Of a stretch of 64,000 nucleotides of DNA, positions 9,873-20,885 are shown piece after piece (position 1 is the first letter of the stretch; each line of letters opens with the position of its first letter). A model generated the notes under the pieces. It was not told where the DNA came from. It made no database searches and saw nothing but the letters and a program-made list of their open reading frames with translations. The stretch covers positions 1 through 64,000 of the forward strand of contig MJGA01000022.1 of the NCBI GenBank assembly GCA_001910725.1, read 5' to 3'. The translations under genes and the position numbers were made by a program. This DNA is from Phanerodontia chrysosporium. Its lineage: Eukaryota > Basidiomycota > Agaricomycetes > Polyporales > Phanerochaetaceae.

Positions 9873-10081
9873 TGTTACGAATGTGCTGACAAATATTTTT
9901 CTTTTTCTTACTCATTATCGTTGTATTATTACTCAGCCAGTTTCCGCCTTACTAATGTCGCTGTCCCTTCCTTAGTCATAGGCTAGGTTAGACGTATATA
10001 AGGCTAGGACTCTCGTCTCCTTTTCTCCAAGCTAGTATCTTGTATTCCCGTCTAGAATCTACCTCATTCTCGACTCTTACA
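9873..10081 (+). repeat. Right long terminal repeat
   Basis: Identical by eye to the left LTR. It starts TGTTACGAATGTGCTG directly after the pol stop and ends TCTTACA before the second GTGAT duplication. It would supply polyadenylation of the element RNA. Confidence 0.95.
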
Positions 10082-10086
10082 GTGAT
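10082..10086. repeat. Target site duplication, right
   Basis: GTGAT, matching 2454-2458. Confidence 0.92.
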
Positions 10087-11149
10087 CTTCATCGCCTCTC
10101 ATTCGAATAGTATGGCAGTTATCGTCCATTATGAAGTCTGCCCTGCAGCTATGCGGGCACTATTATTGTCTCATTTATTGTGGCATGCGCTAGCGCGATG
10201 ACCGGTGGTAGGATAAGCCCCACTTGCTACATCCAGAAAGAAGGGCGGACGCGGGGCTGTATAGACATCTGAAGTAAGTTGTATTATTCTCGGTATTTGA
10301 CGTTATTCTCTGTAGTATTCCTGGGCGTGTACTTAGGTAGTGTATGAATACAAGCTCGAGGACGCTGTCCCCGTTGTCCCCGTTGTCGTCGTCGTTCACT
10401 CGCTTTCATACGTGCGCAACAAAGTCTATTGACATACTGACTACGCTACAAGTAAGTCTACGACACATCAACTAATGCTATGTTCCAGATTATTTTAGCT
10501 GCAGAGCAACATGATGTGTACGTGGCCTTGCATGTTTCGTGAGGGTAAAGCAGTTGGCATGTCCGTCAACGATCTGGCCGTTATGGTCGTACCCAACTTG
10601 CAATGATTCCGAGCGCTTGCCATCTGAACCAACTATATTCTCCCACTTTCTGCACTGCTACCAACTACGTATGTGGCTCCAGTGTTCAACATTCCGCTGA
10701 TTGAGGTGCATGACACATCTCAATCCGCTAAAATTCGTTGAATAAAGGCATCAACCTCGACGCAATGTTAAGGATCGGCGGACTTGGTATGTACAGGCAC
10801 TACTGTGGCAACGCATGACATGAGGGATATGGCACAGTATCGCAAGTACAAGCGGCATAGGGTCGCAATGGTGGTGGGGTGTCACAAGCGGTACAAGTGT
10901 GGTACAGGGGGATAAACGAGACGATTACGGATCGTAAGCAAGCGCAATGTTCTATGAAGATCAAGCGGAAAACGCGGAAGATGTGGAAACGTAAGATATC
11001 CTTGAATGCGAGGTGGCGATGGTATGCGGAGCAAGCAAGCATGTACAACGAGAAGATATTAGCAATAAATGGAGGTATATGGTCCCGATGATGCGGTCAC
11101 GCACGCGCAGCGGCTGCCGGGCGGTGTCCGCGCGGACGCCGCGAGGCGA
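10087..11149. other. Spacer, no gene seen
   Basis: About 1.06 kb between the retrotransposon and the 3' end of a minus-strand gene. Short open frames exist on both strands but none has protein-like composition or splice-joined partners. Part is probably the downstream gene's 3' untranslated region. Confidence 0.45.
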
Positions 11150-14100
11150 TCACGCAGGCTCCCATGCCCTCTGGCCCAGGTGCTGGTTGATCCTGGTGCC
11201 CCAGCTCGACGGTGTCCTGCTCGAGTCTGTCGTGCCCTGGACGGTCGCGGGGCCCGTCACGAGCGACGCGTTCGCGGTGCTGAGGTCTGGCATGCTCTCC
11301 TGCGGCTGCGTCCTGCCCGGGATCTGCACGGGCGCGCTCGGCTGCGGCGGGACCGCACGCTCTGTCTGCACGCTCAGCTCGCTCGGCGCTGCGTGCGAGA
11401 CCTCAGACGTGTGCCGCCGCCGCGGTCGTGCCGGCGCGACCGCGGGCTCGTCGCCCATCACGGAGACGTCGCCCGAGCTGTGCGAATGGGGAGTGGAGAC
11501 GGGAGACGGCAGCGCAGGTACGTCCGACAACGAGCGATCGTCATCATGCTCACTGGCCTGGCGTGCACCAGGCTGCCGCACGAAGCCGAACGTGTTGTTC
11601 TCGGGGCTGCTGGGCATCGGGTCGGGCGATGTGGAGTAGTAAGGTGAGTCCGAGAGCCGCTGCATCGAGTGGGCGCGGGACCGGCTGACGAGCTCGAGGG
11701 ACGACCGGGACGCTGCGCCGAGGGACTGGATGAGCGACTGGGCACGGGACCGTGCAGACTCGGACCGGGAGTTGGACGACGTCGTGCGGGACCGTGAACC
11801 TGAGCGCGAGGTGGTCCCGGAGCGTGAACGCGAGCCGTTCGACCGCCTGTGGAGACCGCTGGTGAACTGCCGCAAGGAAGTCCGCGAAGCCGGCGCGCTG
11901 TTCTGGTCATACAGCAGGCCGACCCTATCTCGCTGCTCGGATTCCTCGATAGAGCCTTCCGCTTCCGGTACGTCCATCAGTGATTCGCGACCGTCATCGT
12001 CTTCAGAATCGAGCACGAAGGGGATGGGCTGGTGTGGCCCGAACGTCATGGACAAGTCGCTCGCGGTGCGTGTATGCGCACTTCCAACGCGCGACCCAGG
12101 GAAGGCAACGGGCGATGGAGACGACTGTGAACCTGCCGTCGATGGCGCAGGGACGGTGCGTGCTCTGCTTCTCGTCTGCGGATGGCGAGGCGGCATGGGA
12201 ATCCTAGCGCCCGTGGGACTTGATGCGTTCGAGCTACCCAGGGACATCGGCGAGTCTGACGACTCGCGGTTGCCTGTCGACTGTGTCGACCGCGAGTTCG
12301 TCGACCGCGAAGGCGTAGAAGTCGAGTCTGGGGACGTTGGAGACGACAGTGCGCGGCTTTGCTGGCTTCGGTGCGACACAGTCGACACGCTGCCTCCCCG
12401 CGCACGGGGCCTGCGGAAAGAGAAGGGGAAACGGGATGTGACGGGGCGGCCGAGGCTCGACATGGACCCAGACGTCCTGCGATCGTCCGAGGCGAGCTCG
12501 CTCCCATCAGCCTCTCCGCTCAGCCCCTCCTCGAAATCCTCTTCCTCCTCCGGCTCCTCTTCGCCGCCCACTTGCTCGCCTTCCGCAACCTCTCGCTCTG
12601 ATTCGTCACCCTCCTCAGGCTCTGGTGAAGGCGGGAATGGCACCACGTCCTCGTTCGACACTTGCGCGTCGCGACCTGTGAACGGGTACGGGAGGCTTTG
12701 CATCGGCGCCGACGGTCCTGCTGCCTCCCGCTCACGCGCCTGCACGGCGGTAGGGGAGTTTCGATGCTGCTGGGACTGCGCCTCTGCTCCTCCTCTTCGT
12801 GGTGTTCAGGCTCCGGACTTTCGAACAAGTTACCGGTAAGGACGCCCCGCCTTGCTGGGCGCTCGTTCTGGCCGAGGCCGATGGCAGCGAAGACCTTGTC
12901 GATGCCCTCGAAGCCTTCCTTGGGAGTTCCGGGCTTTTCTGCGCCCTTCTTTTCTGCCCACGTTCCGCGCGGGAGCTTATTTGTGAGGCAGAATTCGTAT
13001 GCGTCGATGATGCGGAGGAGTGTGCACTCGCGCCAGGTCCACGGCAGTGCATCGCCCTCTGTGAAGGTGTCGCCGATGCCTGCGGTCGTCTTCTCAGCGT
13101 CCTCCTCTTCCCAGCGGTATCGCGGTCCACAAAGGCCTGCACAGCCCTGCCCACTAAGCACCCACAGCCCGATCCTGCGCAAAGTTGAACATGAGCTAAT
13201 ACCGTTCGCAAGATGAAAAACGGAGGGTGCCCACCAGCTCACGAAGAGAACCAGGATGCGCCAGGCCGTCCAGGCGGCATTGGCAATGAGCACGCCGCGC
13301 GCATAGTCTGTCAGTGTCTGATCTGAGGCACGGAAGAAGGTCCCATCCCGGGGAGTGATGCCAGCATCCGTCAAGCCCAGCTCGGCGGGCTGTGGTGACC
13401 AGAACGCCAGGAGAAGCGCGAGCGACAGACCCGCACGCGGGAGAAGCAGCGCGACCGTCGGCAGATTCTGCGAGTAGTAGTAGAATGTCTCGGCCAGGCC
13501 GTCCCTGAGGCTACCGTGTTCGCCGCCGAACGCGGACGCGCGGATGTGGTAAAGGAAGCAGAAGTTTGTGTACGACGAGATCGCGGCCAGGTTGAAGGCG
13601 GGCGACGATAGGTAGATGGGTAGCACAAGGGGGCGTTCTGAACATGCACGGTCAGGAGGCAGGCGCAGTAAGCAGGGGAACTGGTACTCACTGATCCTCC
13701 ACCGCCGCACGAAGGAATAGATGATCTCGTACATCACACACACCACAAACACCTGAACAGCCCAACAGGCAATGTACGCGGCTGCGCCAAGAGCCCAATT
13801 CCGCCCAGAGCCAGCGACACCAGGGGCGGGAGAGTTCGGGTATTTTGCGGCCCTGCATACATTCAGCTCAGGTTGTGTAAGACGACCAGGAATGCACTCA
13901 CAGTAGCAATATGTATACAGCGTTGAAGTCAAAAAAGGTCTGGAGAGGTATGTGCAAGAAGACAAACAGGGGATATAAATAATAGCAGAGGCGCATCTTC
14001 CAGGAGGGGCTCCGGAGCAGCTCCAGATGCAGCGAGGACGAGCGGAAGCGTGGTCGAGGCACGCTGGTTGCTTGCGAGAACAAGGTCGGGCTCAGCCCTG

Positions 14101-14545
14101 CGCTCGTCGCGCGCGACCAGACGCGGGCGTGGGCGCCCGAGAACGCGCGCGACGGGTCGGTTGACTCGCGTCGCGGGTGCTTGTCCTTCTCGCTAAGGTC
14201 GGAGTTCTGGAGGCTTACGATGCGCACGGAGCGCGGCGTGGGCTTGCGGCCGATGAAGAAGGGCTCACCGCTCGGTCCTGCGTCGCTGTACATGCCGAGG
14301 CCGGACGTCCGTGTCGAGTGCACGGTCGGCGGTGCGGGCGGCGGCGGTCTTTTCGGGAGCCAGGACGGGTAGCCTTCCGAGGACGAGTCCTGGCGCGGAG
14401 ACTGTGGCGTCGAGGTCGAGGGCTCGGTGCCCGCTTGCTGCTGCCCTGTGCGCCCCCCAAACTCGGCCGGCAGGCTTTGTCGTGACGTGGATGATTTTGG
14501 CGTGGGTTCTGTGGAACGCGAGGGGTCGTACTGGGTACGTGACAT
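11150..14545 (-). CDS. Large multi-pass membrane protein with disordered Ser-rich ends
   Basis: Five exons (14545-13902, 13852-13692, 13637-13203, 13136-12834, 12783-11150) join in frame to about 1058 residues. Introns are 49, 54, 66 and 50 nt with GT-AG borders. The first 200 residues are disordered (MSRTQYDPSRSTEPTPKSS), ending in the first hydrophobic segment LCYYLYPLFVFLHIPL. At least four further membrane segments follow, among them AAYIACWAVQVFVVCVMYEI, VALLLPRAGLSLALLLAFW and TAWRILVLFVSWW. The last 540 residues are acidic then Ser/Arg-rich without domains (runs such as RTTSSNSRSES), a likely cytosolic, phosphorylated tail. I do not recognise a family. The frame stays intact over all five exons, so the model is sound although the function is unknown. 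Confidence 0.75.
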
Positions 14546-17293
14546 GTCCGTGAAGTCAGTATCTCATGCAACCGTGATTAGAGCGTAGCGTAAGAGAATA
14601 GAGAGAGCAAGATGTAGCTAAGGCGAGATGGCGAGTCCGTGAAGATTAGATGGAGGCGGGGGTGGTTTCGCGGCGGTGTCGGTGCGCACCAGGCACTGTG
14701 AGCAGGAGCAGGCTCGGGAGTGCTGGGACCGTGAACGCGAGAGCCTCGTGTACGATAACAGGGGGGCTGCCTCGTGGTGGGCGAACTCACAGGAGGAGCG
14801 TTCAACAAGGGTCCGGCAAGGCCCTCTAGATCTGTAGCGCCGTGATGGTCGCCACGTGGGGCTGGGCAGCCCAGAACAACGAATGGCGTGATGTGCTTGT
14901 CTTGACGAGAGGAATGGTTTATGCAGTGTCAGGCAGGGTCCAAACGAAGGTGGGGGTTGGTGTAATGGTCAGGAGAACGCAGCGGAGAGTGCTCGTTCGC
15001 CGTGCGGAGGCATATCGTGCGCGGCGCGTCGTTGCCATGTCGATTTGCTTCCGCGACGCGTACACGGCAATTGATGTGCGGATTATGGGCCTGGAGATCC
15101 GCTCTCGTCCGCCCCGCAGCTACAATCGTTGCACTAGTCGTGAAAGTCTCAGATGCCTGGACGATAGGTTAGTGAACGCTACCTTCGATCAGGGCAGTGC
15201 GTCATTGACCAGGTTGGTGGATGGACCACTCAGCGGAAGCCAGGACGACCTGCCTGACTCTGCAGGTCGGTGCGCATCGAAGAGCTTCCAATAGAACTGA
15301 TGAGAAAACAAGCGGCAGGACGAGAATGGGCACTCACCCGGAAACAGATGGTGGGTGGGCACCCTGGTTCGGCCAACCCGCGCACTCACGAGCTAGGCTA
15401 TGCTGACAATATATTAGAATACGCTCACCTTGACCGTGTTGTCCGTTACAGGCGTTATATGCGCGCCAGGCAGGAGGGATGCATCAGCCCTGTGCTCGAG
15501 AACCGCGCATAGGCGATAGAGGGCCATGAGAATTGGCATTGCGCACTTGCTGTCGGCAGGGAAGGTCGAATGCGCGTATATATGCGCGTTCGGACAATAG
15601 ATAATCGTGCAGAATGAAGAGCCCGAGTCTGGACACTCTTCAGCATTCTATCGTGCTCCCGGCTTTGCATGGAGAGATAAAATCTGCTCTGAGTCCTGGA
15701 GATCGAGAATGTAAATGAATGGGACGAACGACGCGCCCCTAAAAGCCTGTCTCCTCTTTGCAGCGGCCGGGGACCGTATAGACTCTCGATATGCCCCGGG
15801 AAAATCTCGGTGGCGACCGTCGGAGCGCCAGGGTTTGTTCCGTCAGTCTTGATTCGGGGAGGCTGGGTGAGATGAATAAACCAATGACTGGTGTTATGGA
15901 ATGCTGAGCAAGGATACTCGTCGTCGTACAGAGCATGATACGCAGGCGAATGCTACAGGTCCCCGCGGCGAGATCACGTGAGACATGGGCTGACGCAAGC
16001 GTAGCCTTCATGCAGATCTTCCAAACCTATTCATCGACACGTCCCATCCAGTCCTCTGGTTGAAGCCTAGCTATAGCGATGCTGGACACTTGTCCTGTTG
16101 CTTTTCATTGCTACCTTGCTTGTCCTGCGTACAGCTTCAAGACCGACGGGTGACTGTCGAGGGTCCTGACAGTCTTCCCGCTAGTCTCGACAACTTAGGT
16201 TCGAACGGATGCTTTGGAGTCGATCACTGACAGGGATGCATTCACAGGCTGTGAAACGTCAATATCGAGCACTCCTCTGCGAGAGCCAGGCTCCCCAGCA
16301 CGAGGTAGATGCTGCATTCATTCTAGGACGCTGGCAAGGCGGTGAAGGGTTATCTTGACGGTTGCATTAGCCCAACCCCCTGACAGCAGCGTGTTGCCAT
16401 CCAGGCTAGCCACCACCGCCTCGAAATCAATCACGTCGGCCCATGCATGTCATGGTCCTCTCGCCCTTGCACTCTCATCCCGCCAGCACACCTGCGCCTC
16501 ACCCGCGTCAGAGCCGCCTCGTCCGCGGATCCGGATCCTGCGCAGTCGCAACCGCTTCTTGCGATGCACGATGGCGTCCGTCGTCAACGGGGCGGTGGCG
16601 TGCCAAGCCTGCATGCCATTGGCTCCCGCAGACCACAAATAGCCTGTTGATTGTGCGGAGGCGAACGAGGCGAGAGAGGCTAGCCCTGGCAAGAATCCCG
16701 CGCTCCCGACGCGAGCCACAAAGTTCAGAACTCTCGCTGGCGCCGCGGTGCCACAGGCGCGCGGGACTGCCTCCGAGGTTTGCTTGAATGGCTTCTGGTG
16801 TCTGCGATATCTGGAGGATGGGCGGTGAGCTCTGCTGTGCGTGTTTGTGACACTGCAGAGCAGGTCGGTTGGCGAAAAGAAACAAGGCGGGGACGAGCAA
16901 CGGTGCGCTTGTCCGCCACGCGCCGCCTGCCTTCTGCGCCAACACCGTGACAGCCGGCGGACCAGCAACCGCACGCTAGGGGCGCGACAGACACCCTTCT
17001 CGCGATGTGCCTCGCGCCAGGGCTGGTGGCACGAGCGAACAGCGTCGCTCCCGCCTCGCCATCAGCGGGGCAATTGAGTCGCAGGGGCTCGCGGTGACAC
17101 GGCCCCCGCCAAACACGGCTGGCCCTGGGTCAGGCTGTACGATCCGCCCGCCTAACGCGGTCGTGCTGTGACGCCTATCACGTTCATTTCCGCAACAGCG
17201 AACCTTCGCGGTGCCTGGCGGGAGCCATAAATTCGTTCGGCCCACGCCTGGGGACAAGAACTCTCTCTCTCGCTCTCTCTCGGCCACGAAACC
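14546..17293. other. 2.7-kb region without a supported gene
   Basis: The left edge is the promoter of the minus-strand membrane protein and the right edge that of the secreted protein at 17294. In between, open frames up to about 170 codons occur on both strands, especially in the GC-rich part 16400-17100. They lack recognisable domains, conserved-looking composition or matching splice sites. A small or fast-evolving gene cannot be excluded. Confidence 0.35.
17261..17281 (+). repeat. CT-rich simple repeat in a 5' leader
   Basis: CTCTCTCTCTCGCTCTCTCTC lies 13 bases before the start codon at 17294. Pyrimidine runs of this kind are common just upstream of, or at, transcript starts in fungi. Confidence 0.7.
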
Positions 17294-18139
17294 ATGTATC
17301 GGTCGGCCACCCTCGCTGTTGTGCTCGCTGTTGCTCACGGTGAGCGAAAAGCCTCGGAGAGCACAGCAGAACGATAGCTCACCTGCTTGTCTTGGACAGC
17401 TGGCCAGTCGTCGATTCTCTACGCTCGCCAATCCGACGTACCCACCCTCCCAACTGGTGGGTTCGGCACCGTAAGTCGCTAGCAACTCCTTGGCGTTGGG
17501 CTCCAGCTGAGCTCGTCACCCACCGCAGTGCGGCGGCCCCTGCAATGCATGGGAGAAGATCATCACCGTACGTCGCTGGCTGCTGCCCGGGCACCAGAGC
17601 ACACCTGACGTACCCACCAGGACTGCGGCACGGATGCTGGCGCCGACGGCACGGGCCTCCTAAAGTGCTACTGCACCCAGGACTACGTGTCCGCCATGGG
17701 ACAGTGCTACGACTGCCTCGTGCCGCTCGTGCAGTCGGCGGGCACCGACCCCTCCTTCGCGCAGGACGCGCAGGCCGCCATCGACGGTAAGCACCTGCGC
17801 CGCCGCCGTGCCGGCCTGTCCGCTGACTTGCACCGCGTGCCAGACTTTGAGCAGGCCTGCGCACAAGAAGGCTTTGGCGTCTCCTCCGTCACCATCACCG
17901 GCGGTGGTGGTGGCGGCGCAGGGCCCACGCCTTCGACGGGCGTGCAGAAGACCCCAACGCCCGCCACCTCTGCCGGGTCGAGCCCTTCGGCTACGGCACC
18001 TGGAGGCAGCGGGTCCAGCGGCGGATCGGGCACGCCGACGGGCTTGCCCGGCAAGAACGCCGCTGCGAACACCGGGGCGGCGTCGTCTATGGTGCTCGCG
18101 GGTGTCGTCGGTGGCGTGGTTGCTTTCTTTGGTCTTTAG
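17294..18139 (+). CDS. Small secreted, probably GPI-anchored, cysteine-containing protein
   Basis: Five exons: 17294-17339, 17400-17470, 17529-17567, 17621-17786, 17844-18139, with GT-AG introns of 53-60 nt. It begins with a signal peptide (MYRSATLAVVLAVAHAGQ). A compact Cys-bearing domain follows: CGGPCNAWEKIITDCGTDAG, KCYCTQDY, GQCYDCLVPL, then FEQACAQEGF. Next comes a Gly/Ser/Thr/Pro linker that would be O-glycosylated. The C terminus is hydrophobic (SSMVLAGVVGGVVAFFGL) after small residues, as expected for a GPI attachment signal. It is likely a wall or plasma-membrane protein. The cysteine spacing (CxxxC ... CxC ... CxxC) does not fit CFEM or hydrophobin patterns. Family unknown. Confidence 0.78.
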
Positions 18140-18540
18140 ATAGGTGACTGGCGGCGAACATTGGGTAGCGGGTCGTACTTGCATGCGGTATATTCGTTCA
18201 CGTCGGGTAGTCGGTGATGCTAGTCGTGTTCTCCAAGACAGTTATTTGGACTCCTATTTGCTGTGGTAACGATATGAGCACAGTTCCTACAGAACGCAGA
18301 ACTCTAGACATAACTATCACCGTCGTCTTAGTGCCTTGAGGCACGTTCTACTGACCCCTCGATGCATTGAGGAAGCCTGCCCTTTGGTTCCCGGCGGATC
18401 ATGTGCTGCTGATGCGCCATCAATTGAGCTTGTCCCAAACCCAGGATAGGGTTAGGAGCCTATGACATATGCGCGCACCGCGCTGTCTCGGACGCGGTCT
18501 CTCTCAGAGACTTCCCAGCTCTCATAACATTACCACCACC
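18140..18540. other. Intergenic, promoter of the next gene
   Basis: About 400 bp containing the 3' end of the secreted-protein gene and the upstream region of the senescence-domain gene. No other feature is seen. Confidence 0.45.
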
Positions 18541-20079
18541 ATGTCCCAGACCCTTCCTCGACCTCTAGTCACGATACCTGGCTGCACTGCGACGCACGTT
18601 CTCGGGGATGTAGCCACCGAGATTGGCAGCGGTGACCTCGCGCTGGTCCCGCCACCCAAGGAACAGCAGAGCGCGAAGCGACAGGTCCTGACCCTAACCG
18701 TGGGCAAGGCCGCGTTTCCGCTGTACGACACAACGGAGTTTGGCACCGTAGCAGGCGACGAGAGACTGTATATCTTCAAGCCCGAGCTGGGTGGCGACAT
18801 TCAAGGGTGCGTGGCGGCGCGCGACTGTCGCTGGAGCTTTGCGCTGACACCACGCAGGTATGTCCGCCTGGCACTGCCGGACGGCGTGCGCACGGCGCAC
18901 TCCGAGTTCCAGATGCTGCAGGCGCAGTTCGAGATGATCCTCATCAACCACAACCTGCTCAGCCCCGCCGAGCGGCCGAACGAGCGTGCCGTGACCATCC
19001 CGAACGTCACCGTCACCCATGTCCTCGGAGAGAACAGCACCGAACTCGCGCACGGCGACCTGACGCTCATGACTGCAAGCGCGCTCGACACGAAGCCCGA
19101 GTACGACGCGTTGGCCGTGCTCACCCTGACTGCGGGAAAGGCCGTCTTCGCGCTGCACAAGAAGACCGTGTTCGGCACCCTGACTGAGAATGAGCGCACC
19201 TATGTCTTTGTACCGGAGCTAGGACAGGGTGCCAATATTGAAGGCGGGTGCGTGCCAGTGTCTTGCCTCGCTCCAGTGAAGTCTGACGTCGTGCGCAGAT
19301 ACGTAAAGATTGTCCTTCCCGAGGAGGTTTCTTCAGACGGACAGCTGCAGGGGCTACAAGAGCAATTTGAACAGATGCTCATAGACTACGGTCTCCTCAA
19401 GGCAGGCATTGAGGCGGCCGGGGACGAACTTGGAAGAGGCATGCACGAGGCTGGGGCATCCGCCGCCAGCTCGATTCGCGCAACGAAGCAGAGGTACGTC
19501 CACACGCGTCACCCGCCGTTTCCCGCTGACAGGTGAACCAGCATGCTAGCAGAGCGCCCGGCGACGCAGGACCCGGCCTCGTTCTCTTCGACGACACATA
19601 GCGTTGCCGAGGGCGCCGCCGCCGCAAGCCGCACGCTCTATTCTGCCGCACAGACGATATCGAGCAGCGTGTCCTCGGTGGCAGCGTCCGCGAGCGCGTG
19701 GTTCTCGTCGCAGCTCGGCCCGGCGTCGCCGAGCACTGCGGATGCGCTCGGCGCCGCGAGCAACGCCTACGACGCCGCCACGACCGGCGCCAGCGCAGGA
19801 GCCGCCGAGGTGAAGGACGCGGCCACCGAGGCAGCAGGCGATGTCGTCGAGCACGAGTTTGGTGCCGAGGCGCGGCACCTCGGGAGCAATGCGAGCGAGA
19901 GCGCAGGAAACGTGGGCGCGACGCTGGGCCAGGTCGCCGAGGTCGGCAGCGGCGCGGCCGTCGTCGTAGGTGGCGTCAAGGGCTTGGTCGAGGAGGAAAA
20001 TAAGAAGCGGGAGGAGAAGGACGTGTTTAGGATACATGAGAGGGACGACAGCGGAGAGTGGAACGACGTGCCTGTGTAG
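18541..20079 (+). CDS. Senescence/spartin-domain protein with duplicated N-terminal module
   Basis: Four exons: 18541-18806, 18858-19247, 19299-19493, 19542-20079 (462 residues). The N-terminal half holds two copies of one module: TIPGCTATHVLGDVATEI ... ELGGDIQG ... YVRLALPDGV ... LQAQFEMILINHNLL, and TIPNVTVTHVLGENSTEL ... GANIEG ... YVKIVLPEEV ... LQEQFEQMLIDYGLL. Each copy contains an intron of exactly 51 nt at the same place and phase, so the module was copied with its intron. The Ala/Ser-rich C terminus (HLGSNASESAGNVGATLGQV) fits the plant senescence/spartin domain, which in other eukaryotes binds lipid droplets or membranes. No membrane segment is present. The function here is inferred from the domain only. 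Confidence 0.78.
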
Positions 20080-20238
20080 ACGGGTCTGAAGTCGTCGTTG
20101 CGTGTGTGCCGGACTTGTATGAGATGGACAAATGGATGTACGAGTACTCACTGTATATTGGATGCCTTTCTACGAATTTCTGCAGAGCGTTAGACTGGTG
20201 TTCAGAATGGATCGGACAAGCGGGGCAGGGTCTACTTG

Positions 20239-20413
20239 CACTGCGGGATTTGTCCGATGTTCGCCACGGAAATCAGGATAAAAACATCGTGAGAACAGAA
20301 ACCATGTTCTCACGGTGTTGTGACTGGAGAACATGGTGAGGACATTGTGAATGTCCATAACAGGAATCTTCACAATGCTTCCCGCAGAAACATGGTGCAT
20401 GTCCGCCGCATGT
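20239..20413 (+). repeat. Left terminal inverted repeat
   Basis: Begins CACTGCGGGATTTGTCCGAT and pairs with 20708-20882; the only mismatch I see is C versus T in the CACAATGC/TTTCCCG stretch (about 20378). It contains a nested hairpin ACCATGTTCTC (20301-20311) / GAGAACATGGT (20327-20337). Confidence 0.88.
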
Positions 20414-20707
20414 CACCATGGGGAACATGCTGTGAACATGTGGTATGTCTCCGTAGATCACATGCTGGATTCCCGCCAGCATGTCAACACAGTGCTGCGA
20501 TTGATAACACTGTAAATATTGTGTACTGTTTTGCCTTTATGCAGTATGTTTCCGTCATGTTTTCGGTTGGAACTTCCGAATTAGGCAGGATTATGGTACG
20601 ATTATATTGATAATCGCACAAGAAAACACTGTAGATACATTAGACCAGGATCTCGCCCTAGACTGTACACAATCATGCTCCATTTCCGCCCCGTGTTTCC
20701 GTAGAGA

Positions 20708-20882
20708 ACATGCGGCGGACATGCACCATGTTTCTGCGGGAAACATTGTGAAGATTCCTGTTATGGACATTCACAATGTCCTCACCATGTTCTCCAGTCA
20801 CAACACCGTGAGAACATGGTTTCTGTTCTCACGATGTTTTTATCCTGATTTCCGTGGCGAACATCGGACAAATCCCGCAGTG
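20708..20882 (-). repeat. Right terminal inverted repeat
   Basis: Reverse complement of 20239-20413, ending ATCGGACAAATCCCGCAGTG. The high arm identity implies recent mobility or gene conversion. Confidence 0.88.
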
Positions 20883-20885
20883 TTG

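Larger units (their letters stand above)
2459..10081 (+). mobile_element. Ty3/gypsy chromodomain LTR retrotransposon, complete copy
   Basis: A 7.6-kb element bounded by identical 209-bp LTRs (2459-2667 and 9873-10081) that begin TG and end CA. It is flanked by a 5-bp target duplication GTGAT (2454-2458 and 10082-10086). Order inside: primer site, gag with CCHC knuckle, protease, dUTPase, reverse transcriptase, RNase H, integrase, GPY/F module, chromodomain, then an extra overlapping ORF and a purine tract. Integrase downstream of RT/RNase H and the chromodomain place it with Metaviridae chromoviruses. Identical LTRs mean a recent insertion. Three lesions break the gag-pol frame: TGA at 3018-3020 and apparent one-base losses near 3376 and 4589. 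The two losses may be assembly errors. Confidence 0.95.
20239..20882. mobile_element. Non-autonomous CACTG-ended DNA transposon (MITE-like)
   Basis: A 644-bp element with 175-bp terminal inverted repeats (20239-20413 and 20708-20882) that differ at one position by eye. It is flanked by TTG on both sides (20236-20238 and 20883-20885), consistent with a 3-bp target duplication. Ends starting CACTG and a 3-bp duplication fit the CACTA/CMC superfamily. No transposase-like ORF lies inside, so it would need a transposase in trans. The arms also contain smaller inverted repeats, so the whole can fold into a long hairpin. Confidence 0.85.

Noticed and set aside
14842..15294. 150-codon plus-strand ORF
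   Set aside because: Arg/Val-rich, with no domain and no supporting exon structure; probably chance.
16443..17077. Short genes in the GC-rich stretch before the secreted protein
   Set aside because: Open frames on both strands lack domains, and I found no splice-joined exons that lengthen them.
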